A model generated the notes under the pieces. It was not told the DNA's origin. It searched no databases and saw nothing but the letters and a program-made list of their open reading frames with translations. Positions 7,471-12,152 of a stretch of 12,152 nt of DNA are shown here, piece by piece. The position numbers were made by a program, and so were the translations under genes. Origin of the DNA: Oscillospiraceae bacterium (GTDB lineage Bacteria; Bacillota; Clostridia; Oscillospirales; Ruminococcaceae). Every line of letters starts with the position of its first letter. Position 1 is the first letter of the stretch. The DNA lies in the NCBI GenBank assembly GCA_017410745.1, contig JAFPPJ010000210.1:1-12152 (forward strand). Reading direction: 5' to 3'.

Positions 7471-7499
7471 ATTATATCCTAAAACATACAATTTGTAAA
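7471..7499 (-). promoter_or_regulatory. Promoter of the XRE regulator gene
   Basis: TTTACA (7494-7499) and TATAAT (7471-7476) on the minus strand with a 17-base spacer. A transcript would begin near 7464, giving a leader of only about 17 bases to the GTG at 7447 or about 38 to the GTG at 7426. The rest of the 105-base gap to metA is AT-rich and shows no convincing terminator for metA. Confidence 0.75.
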
Positions 7500-7552
7500 T
7501 AGCAAATTTAATTAAAATGCTCAGTTAAAATCCGCAAAAATTGGGCATTATG

Positions 7553-8482
7553 TCAAAGTTTGATAGGGGTCAGATCGTTAAGATCGTATGGAGTTTCCTG
7601 ATATACGCAGAAATTTATCCAGTTTGAGAAAAGCAGATGCGCATGGCCTCTCCAGCTGAAATAGGGAGGCTTGTTGGGGTCGTCCCCGGGGAAGTAGTTG
7701 TAGGGCTTCTTTATGTCAAGTCCCTTTGCCACATCGCGCTCGTACTCATTTCTCAGAGTGAGCCTGTCATATTCGGAATGGCCTGTGGAGAAGAACAGTC
7801 TGCGGGAGCGGTCGACCACAAGATGCACGCCGGATATGCTCGAATAGGTGACCACCTCAAGGGAGCGCACCTTCGCTATATCCTCCGCCCTTATCTCGGT
7901 ATGGCGGGAGTGGGGGACGATGAAGTCCTCATCAAAGCCGCGCACGATGGTATGGAGCGGTGATATGACCTTATGGGGGAACAGTCCGAACATCTTTTCC
8001 TTCAGCGGATACTTGGGTATGCCGTAGTGATGGTAAAGCCCTGCCTGTGCGCCCCAGCATATATGGAACACAGAGAACACGTTTTTGAGCGACCAGTCCA
8101 TGATCTCCACCAGCTCGTCCCAGTAGTCCACTTCCTCGAACTCCATCTGCTCCACGGGCGCACCCGTGATGATAAGGCCGTCATAGCGCCTGTCGCGGAT
8201 ATCGTCGAAGGTACAGTAGAACTTGTTGAGGTGGGACACGGGGGTGTTGCGGGATACATGGTTCTTCATCTGCACCAGGTCTATATCCACCTGTATCGGT
8301 GTATTCGACAGCAGACGAAGAAGCTGTGTCTCAGTCTCTATCTTCTTGGGCATGAGATTGAGTATGGCGATCTTCAGGGGACGTATATCCTGATGTGCTG
8401 CAGTGGTGGTGGTCATCAGGAATATGTTCTCATTGCGGAGCACTTCCGCAGCGGGAAGATCATCGGGGATATTGATGGGCAT
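7553..8482 (-). CDS. metA: Homoserine O-acetyltransferase, MetA family
   Basis: First committed step of methionine synthesis: acylation of homoserine. 309 residues from the ATG at 8482, which has AAAGGAG eight bases upstream and gives the standard MetA opening MPINIPDDLPA; the frame extends 15 codons further upstream to an ATG at 8527 with no matching homology. The glutamine-amidotransferase-like fold shows the catalytic C142 in FHICWGAQA, and H235 and E237 in STGHSEYD. Residue 111 is Glu (GAPVE), the choice that in Bacillus-type enzymes selects acetyl-CoA; E. coli has Gly and uses succinyl-CoA. So homoserine acetyltransferase is preferred over the often-copied succinyltransferase name. It follows imm51 after 57 bases; I see no SAM riboswitch in that gap. 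Confidence 0.94.
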   Translation of the reverse strand: MPINIPDDLPAAEVLRNENIFLMTTTTAAHQDIRPLKIAILNLMPKKIETETQLLRLLSNTPIQVDIDLVQMKNHVSRNTPVSHLNKFYCTFDDIRDRRYDGLIITGAPVEQMEFEEVDYWDELVEIMDWSLKNVFSVFHICWGAQAGLYHHYGIPKYPLKEKMFGLFPHKVISPLHTIVRGFDEDFIVPHSRHTEIRAEDIAKVRSLEVVTYSSISGVHLVVDRSRRLFFSTGHSEYDRLTLRNEYERDVAKGLDIKKPYNYFPGDDPNKPPYFSWRGHAHLLFSNWINFCVYQETPYDLNDLTPIKL

Positions 8483-8539
8483 CGTGTCACTCCTTTTACC
8501 GTCCGCCGTGATGCACGGGGAAGGCAACTGCGCCTTGGG

Positions 8540-8869
8540 CTATATTATCTCTGCGCGGCTGAACAGATCCCTTGATCTTTCCTCGTCGGCAAAAAGCTCA
8601 CAAAGTCCCTCTGCAAGGTCGATGAGGGGCTCCTTTTCCTCGGACATGGCAACGAACATGCCTGCCTCGGAGTCGAATATTATATCACGGATGAGATACT
8701 GCGCACATTCATTGAGGTACTGCACCGCGATGGCTTCAACATCGTAGCCGTTGCCCTCAAAGCCCTCATCTGCGCGGAGCTCGAACAGCTCCGGATGGAA
8801 CGTGCCGTCTGTGACCAGGCACAGCGAATAGCCCTCATCCTCGGTGATATAGAACGGTGATATATCCAT
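8540..8869 (-). CDS. Imm51-family immunity-like protein
   Basis: 109 residues, soluble and acidic. The order of motifs (FYITEDEGYSLCL, then GFEGNGYD, then FDSEAGMF, then a C-terminal helix ending RDLFSRAE) matches what I know of immunity protein family Imm51, whose founding members sit next to polymorphic toxin genes. The start at 8869 is supported by AAGGAGA seven bases upstream; the frame stays open to 9034, but that extension crosses hairpin repeats and lacks homology. No toxin gene is visible nearby: the upstream neighbour is yceH and the downstream one metA. It may be an orphan immunity gene or a domesticated housekeeping relative, and its function here is unknown. Confidence 0.72.
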   Translation of the reverse strand: MDISPFYITEDEGYSLCLVTDGTFHPELFELRADEGFEGNGYDVEAIAVQYLNECAQYLIRDIIFDSEAGMFVAMSEEKEPLIDLAEGLCELFADEERSRDLFSRAEII

Positions 8870-8884
8870 AGTGTCTCCTTGCAG

Positions 8885-9028
8885 CCGGCAAGGCCGGCAG
8901 CTACCCGATACGCATTTGAAAGGAACTGCTGTCTGCGTCTCGGAGCATATATTGATCGGCAGCAAGTGATCGGTCCGGCAAGGCCGGTATGACAGACAAG
9001 CACCGGGTATCGCGGTGATACCCGATAC
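8885..9028. repeat. Paired GC-rich intergenic repeat (CCGGCAAGGCCGG ... TACCCGATAC)
   Basis: The 13-base imperfect palindrome CCGGCAAGGCCGG occurs at 8885-8897 and again at 8975-8987, in the same orientation. Each is followed by TACCCGATAC: at 8902-8911 after four bases, and at 9019-9028 after 31 bases. The second copy has an extra hairpin-forming segment in between. This looks like two copies of a short dispersed intergenic repeat, one with a deletion. They fill most of the 184-base gap between yceH and imm51. Confidence 0.6.
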
Positions 9029-9034
9029 TGTCAT
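8989..9034 (-). terminator. Two-tier stem-loop downstream of yceH
   Basis: The inner stem CGGGTATC/GATACCCG (9004-9011 with 9017-9024, 5-base loop) is nested in an outer stem ATGACAG/CTGTCAT (8989-8995 with 9028-9034). It begins 20 bases after the yceH stop. There is no U-tract after it on the minus strand, so it may stabilise the upstream RNA or act as a weak, Rho-aided terminator rather than an intrinsic one. Confidence 0.45.
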
Positions 9035-9053
9035 GATGTATAGTATGTCAGCG

Positions 9054-10217
9054 TCAGCTGTTCATCTTTGCACGGTAGTCTTCCTTGAGCTTTGCGAGCT
9101 TCTTGGAATCCTCGGCTCTCTTAGCCTTGGCCTCTTCCTGAATCTTCTTGGTCTCCTCTATGCCGCTGACGATGGTAGCCCATGTCTTCTCGAGAGTCTC
9201 GACCTGGATGGAGTTGCCGTTTGCAAGACGGGTGGTGAGCTTGGTCTGCTCAACGGTGTTGCTCGCATTCTTGAGAAGGAGCTCGTTGGTCTTGTCATCA
9301 AGTGCTTTCATGCTTTCCGCCTGTATCTTCTGGCGCTTGAGCATCACTGCCTGTGCGAGAGACTGCTTGAATACGGGCATCGTGATGATGAACGCCGAAT
9401 TGATCTTTCTTATGAGGTTGACGTTGGAGAATTCCATCGCCTTGAGCATGGGAACGGTCTGCATAGCAACGTTCTCTGCGATCTTGAGGTCCATTACGCG
9501 CTGTTCGAGTATCGCACGGGTCTGCTCGAGTGTCTGCAGATCCATTGCGGTGGTGCCGGAATCGGGGTTGGCAGCGGCCTTAGCCCTGTACTCCTCGATG
9601 TACTTGTCAAGCTCCTGCGAAGCCTGCTCGCCTGCCATGATGTACTTGAGCAGCTGCTTGTAATAGTCGATATTGGCGTTGTACATAGTCTCGAGCTTGC
9701 GGTTGGACTGGCCGATCTCGTCCTCGTACTTCTTGAGCTGAACGTAGATCTTGTCTACCTCGTTGCCCATATTGTTGTACTTCTCGAGGATCTTGTCGAG
9801 CTGCTTGCGGAGCTTTGCGAAGAAGCCGCCGCGGTCGTCCTTGAGCTCCTGCGGGTCGAACTGCTCCATGATCTTTGCAAGAGCATTGAGCATTACGCTG
9901 GAGTCATCGAGCTGGGACATATCCATAGAACGGAGCACCTGGTCGGATGCCTTGGAGATCTCCTCAGCCACTTCGTTTCCGAAGGTGATGATCGACTGGG
10001 GGTCGTTTGCATTGATGGTGCTTACGAGCTTGTCGATCTCCTCGCTCTGTACGAGCTCCTGCTTGAGCTTGTCGGCGGTGTCGATTATGGAGTAGGTATT
10101 TGCGTCCCCTACCTGGATATTGTAGTGGGTGGGCTCCTCAACAGGGGTATCAACTACGACAGCATCGGTATCTACGACGCTTTCTCTCTCTTCGGAGGGT
10201 GTGAACTGGAGCGGCAT
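9054..10217 (-). CDS. yceH: TelA/YceH-family protein (toxic anion resistance)
   Basis: 387 residues, member of the toxic-anion-resistance family (TelA, KlaA, Bacillus YceH) linked to tellurite and cell-envelope stress. Almost wholly alpha-helical and charged: a low-complexity acidic N-terminus (about 1-35), a long coiled-coil body, and the family core with GGFFAKLRKQLDKI, then VPMLKAMEFSNVNLIRKINSAFIITMPVFKQ and LKRQ. No membrane segment is seen, so it is cytosolic. Two starts compete: ATG 10223 overlaps the yceG stop as ATGA but has GGAAG touching it. ATG 10217 has AAAGGAAG six bases away and gives MPLQF, so I prefer it. The two-base gap after yceG implies tight coupling. The molecular role of the family is not established; tellurite itself is unlikely to be the natural substrate. 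Confidence 0.9.
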   Translation of the reverse strand: MPLQFTPSEERESVVDTDAVVVDTPVEEPTHYNIQVGDANTYSIIDTADKLKQELVQSEEIDKLVSTINANDPQSIITFGNEVAEEISKASDQVLRSMDMSQLDDSSVMLNALAKIMEQFDPQELKDDRGGFFAKLRKQLDKILEKYNNMGNEVDKIYVQLKKYEDEIGQSNRKLETMYNANIDYYKQLLKYIMAGEQASQELDKYIEEYRAKAAANPDSGTTAMDLQTLEQTRAILEQRVMDLKIAENVAMQTVPMLKAMEFSNVNLIRKINSAFIITMPVFKQSLAQAVMLKRQKIQAESMKALDDKTNELLLKNASNTVEQTKLTTRLANGNSIQVETLEKTWATIVSGIEETKKIQEEAKAKRAEDSKKLAKLKEDYRAKMNS

Positions 10218-10219
10218 GG

Positions 10220-11800
10220 TCATCTTCCTTTCTTGAACAGTCCTGCGAACAGTCCTCCGCCGGACTTTTTCCTTGCCCTGGGGGCAGTTGGTATTTTGAA
10301 TTTCGGCGCTCTCAAGCCATAGGCATATTCGCCGATATTGTGTGATTCAAACGCTTTCTCCGACACATGGGTCTCAATGTCGCGGTAGCCCGACGGTGCG
10401 AATATCAGCACATCGAAGCCGAGATACGACAGCATGAGGATCTGTGTGCATTCGAGCTTGGAGAAGGGATCCTCTATGGTGTCTACCACCACAGCCTTGG
10501 GTATCTCCTTCGTGAAGTCGTACTGCTGGAGCAGTCTCGTTACACGCTCGTTGAGGTTGAGTGCGGTATGCATCACAAAGTCAACGAGCTCCTGATCGGA
10601 GTCCATGACGAGCAGCCCGTCATCTATGATGGCCTGTGCCTTCTCGAATATCATGCGCTGCAGATATGCCTGAAGGTGGCCGTAGCGGTTGAGCCTTGAA
10701 CGGAGCAGCTCATCTATCTTGAGCTTCTTGCCGGTGTGGTAGGGTGCATACTGCCTTGACGCGGAAATTCCCGGGCTGCGGTATGCGGGTGCTTTTATGA
10801 AATAGATGGACTTATATGTGATAAGATCCTCTATCATTTCCCAGTACTGGTTTGTCTTCGGTGCGCCGCCCTGTACGCCGTTTATCTTGGCGAATACGAC
10901 GGGTACGGTGACTATGTCGCCGTTGACCGTGAAGCCGGGGCGGTACTTCGCCTCCTGATCACACAGCACATCTATCTCTTCATAGGTGGTCTGCAGCACG
11001 ATGGAGGTCATCTTTGAGAACTGCATCGCCCTGAATATGGTATCGCCGCCGTAGAGCATGGTATCGAGCTCGCGCTCCGCGTTATAGGCTACGGTGGAGA
11101 CCTTCGCCTTGACGGGGGAGGTGGGGAAGGGGATGAACCTGTGGGAAGGGCCCTTCGTCTCGTGCTGTATCTTTGCGGCATAGGGGCATTTCTTGAATAT
11201 ATCGAGGGCGGCATCGTCGGGGGATATGCACAGCACATCAAAGCCCGAACGCTGTGCAAGGCACAGGAAGAGCGTATCCTCCGCGGACGGCACGCCGTAG
11301 TAGAGTATCATGGGTATCTTATCGCCGTTGACGCCTATGGCACGGCTGATAAATGACATTTTCAGCGCAAGCGGCCCGCCTATGGAGAATATGTCGCGAT
11401 CTACCACGGAGAGCATCTCGCCGAGCGCCTTCTGCGCGATGATAGTCCTTTCGGAGTCGCCGTTGACCTTTATTATGCCGCACAGCCCCGATATGATGGA
11501 TGCCTTTGAAGAGGTGTCCACCGACGAAAGGAGCATCAGATCCTCCTTCGGCAGGGATATGGGCTCATCTATGAGTGCAAAGGGCTTGCCCGATTTCAGG
11601 ATATCGCCCTTGAGTTCGTACAGGAAATTACTGTAGCTGTCAGGTTCGCTGCAGCCGGTAATAAGAAGAAAATATACGGGGATCATCTCGTTCTTGCTGA
11701 AATGACCGCCCCTTGAATACAAACGGACGGAGTGCTCTTCAAGCAGGGTATCCGTAAGATGCCCCATATCCGCCTGTATGGTTTCAACGATCCTCTCCAT
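10220..11800 (-). CDS. yceG: YceG-family protein of Ter-linked stress modules
   Basis: 526 residues, matching Bacillus subtilis YceG (about 537), the family labelled 'putative component of biosynthetic module' in comparative work on Ter stress systems. No Walker motif, signal peptide or membrane helix is evident. Features include two similar alpha/beta stretches (LYYGVPSAEDTLFLCLAQRSGFDVLCISP near 165-195 and the segment from CTQILMLSYLGFDVLIFAPSGY near 453-475) that resemble a duplicated domain. The C-terminus is basic, Gly-rich and ends LFAGLFKKGR. In Bacilli it lies between terC/terD-like genes and yceH; here only yceH follows. GAGGT seven bases upstream supports the ATG at 11800, and a perfect-consensus promoter lies before it. 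The enzymatic activity is unknown to me. Confidence 0.85.
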   Translation of the reverse strand: MERIVETIQADMGHLTDTLLEEHSVRLYSRGGHFSKNEMIPVYFLLITGCSEPDSYSNFLYELKGDILKSGKPFALIDEPISLPKEDLMLLSSVDTSSKASIISGLCGIIKVNGDSERTIIAQKALGEMLSVVDRDIFSIGGPLALKMSFISRAIGVNGDKIPMILYYGVPSAEDTLFLCLAQRSGFDVLCISPDDAALDIFKKCPYAAKIQHETKGPSHRFIPFPTSPVKAKVSTVAYNAERELDTMLYGGDTIFRAMQFSKMTSIVLQTTYEEIDVLCDQEAKYRPGFTVNGDIVTVPVVFAKINGVQGGAPKTNQYWEMIEDLITYKSIYFIKAPAYRSPGISASRQYAPYHTGKKLKIDELLRSRLNRYGHLQAYLQRMIFEKAQAIIDDGLLVMDSDQELVDFVMHTALNLNERVTRLLQQYDFTKEIPKAVVVDTIEDPFSKLECTQILMLSYLGFDVLIFAPSGYRDIETHVSEKAFESHNIGEYAYGLRAPKFKIPTAPRARKKSGGGLFAGLFKKGR

Positions 11801-11848
11801 TGCATATACCTCGGAAGTAACTTACAGGCGACAATGCCCGCTTATAAC

Positions 11849-11877
11849 ATTATACTATTTTTCCCGCCGACTGTCAA
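11849..11877 (-). promoter_or_regulatory. Perfect-consensus sigma-A promoter of yceG-yceH
   Basis: TTGACA (11872-11877) and TATAAT (11849-11854) on the minus strand with the ideal 17-base spacer, 48 bases before the yceG start. This predicts strong, constitutive-type initiation near 11842 unless a repressor acts. The core between the boxes includes a GC-rich CGGCGGG. A possible upstream AT-rich element lies at 11881-11905. Confidence 0.85.
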
Positions 11878-11915
11878 GTGCTTATAGTTTAAATTTTGAT
11901 TAAATAGGGCTTGTT

Positions 11916-12080
11916 TAGGGTAGAGGGTCTAGGGTATAGGGTTTAGGGAAGGAGTGACTCAAACATCCGCTGGTGTTCGTCACAGTCTCAATGTGGGGCT
12001 TGGGGGCGCTAGCCCCCATTAAAGATGTGAGCGTATGCTCACACCTTCACTATACCCTAAACCCTATACCCTACACCCTA
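11916..12080. repeat. Telomere-like heptad repeat element with inverted arms, copy B
   Basis: The left arm has five 7-base units of consensus TAGGGTN (11916-11950) plus GGAGTGA. The right arm has four units on the opposite strand (12053-12080) plus TTCACTA. A 19-base core is a perfect inverted repeat (11930-11948 with 12055-12073). Between the arms lie two hairpins, TGGGGGC-GCTA-GCCCCCA (12001-12018) and TGTGAGC-GTAT-GCTCACA (12026-12043). The second, with its flanks, matches the hairpin of copy A. The structure resembles a miniature inverted-repeat element with no coding capacity. Together with the promoter and the tRNA terminator it accounts for the 317-base gene-free stretch 11801-12117. 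Confidence 0.75.
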
Positions 12081-12082
12081 AA

Positions 12083-12115
12083 TAAAACAAAATGCCTCTC
12101 ATTTGCATGAGAGGC
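12083..12115 (-). terminator. Intrinsic terminator of the tRNA transcript
   Basis: A perfect 9-bp stem GCCTCTCAT/ATGAGAGGC (12094-12102 with 12107-12115, 4-base loop) is followed on the minus strand by ATTTTGTTTTATTT. It stands two bases after the tRNA 3' end. This is a textbook intrinsic terminator on this strand only. Confidence 0.9.
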
Positions 12116-12117
12116 TC

Positions 12118-12152
12118 TGGAGGCGCCACCCGGATTCGGACCGGGGGTCAGG
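12118..12152 (-). tRNA. 3' part of a tRNA, probably tRNA-Cys, cut by the window edge
   Basis: The last 35 bases fold as the 3' third of a tRNA: T-stem CCCGG/CCGGG, seven-base loop TCCGAAT, acceptor strand TGGCGCC, discriminator U73 and an encoded CCA ending at 12118. The anticodon is outside the window. U73 is typical of tRNA-Cys and tRNA-Gly; the implied acceptor start GGCGCCA favours Cys, as Gly tRNAs usually begin GCG. Loop position 55 is C rather than the nearly universal U (pseudouridine). The intrinsic terminator directly downstream argues that it is transcribed. Confidence 0.75.

Noticed and set aside
8483..8539. SAM riboswitch before metA
   Set aside because: 57 bases are too few, and only small stems (AAGGC/GCCTT, CCGTG/CACGG) are seen.
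8870..9034. N-terminal extension of the Imm51 gene to 9034
   Set aside because: It would translate through hairpin repeats into a Cys/Pro-rich peptide unlike the family, and a good ribosome site sits before the ATG at 8869.
9015..10322. Long open frame (435 codons) on the plus strand
   Set aside because: It is the antisense shadow of yceH. Its product is Leu/Val-rich without a recognisable fold, while the minus-strand frame gives a clear TelA-family protein.
11916..12080. True telomere or contaminating eukaryotic DNA
   Set aside because: The units vary, number only four or five, are inverted around hairpins and are embedded between bacterial genes; a related copy occurs inside the ilv cluster.
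11916..12080. CRISPR array
   Set aside because: Units are 7 bases with no spacers; no cas genes are present.

Overview
The window is a 12 kb stretch of bacterial chromosome in which every gene I can support lies on the minus strand. The small-subunit-controlled ilv genes, the YceG/YceH (TelA) pair, the Shine-Dalgarno sites, the sigma-A-type promoters and the frequent ATA isoleucine codons fit an anaerobic member of the Clostridia. A Ruminococcus-like Oscillospiraceae genome is my best guess, inferred from gene content and codon style, not from a search.

In order of transcription (high to low coordinates):
(1) The 3' part of a tRNA, probably tRNA-Cys, with a strong intrinsic terminator.
(2) A repeat element built of telomere-like TAGGGTN heptads flanking two hairpins.
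(3) A perfect-consensus promoter driving yceG and yceH/telA, two partners known from tellurite-resistance-linked stress modules. An Imm51-family immunity-like protein and an acetyl-CoA-type MetA follow on the same strand.
(4) An XRE-type regulator with its own promoter.
(5) Branched-chain amino acid genes ilvB-ilvN, then a second copy of the heptad repeat, then ilvC, then a DHH phosphoesterase of the NrnA type after a small hairpin.
(6) A type IV restriction pair, mcrB-mcrC, from its own promoter. mcrC runs off the left edge.

IlvB/IlvN make acetolactate or acetohydroxybutyrate and IlvC converts these to dihydroxy acids on the way to valine, leucine and isoleucine. MetA opens methionine synthesis by acylating homoserine. 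McrB/McrC should form a GTP-driven nuclease complex. YceG/YceH probably act together in a poorly understood envelope or metal stress response.

No wholly new multi-gene system is evident. The least explained items are the two related heptad/hairpin repeat elements, one of which abuts the ilvC -10 box, and the yceG-yceH-imm51 grouping without the usual TerD/TerC genes in view. Several enzymes also show informative residue choices: an acidic cofactor loop in IlvC, Leu in place of the active-site Trp in IlvB, Glu111 in MetA, and a missing motif Asp in McrC.
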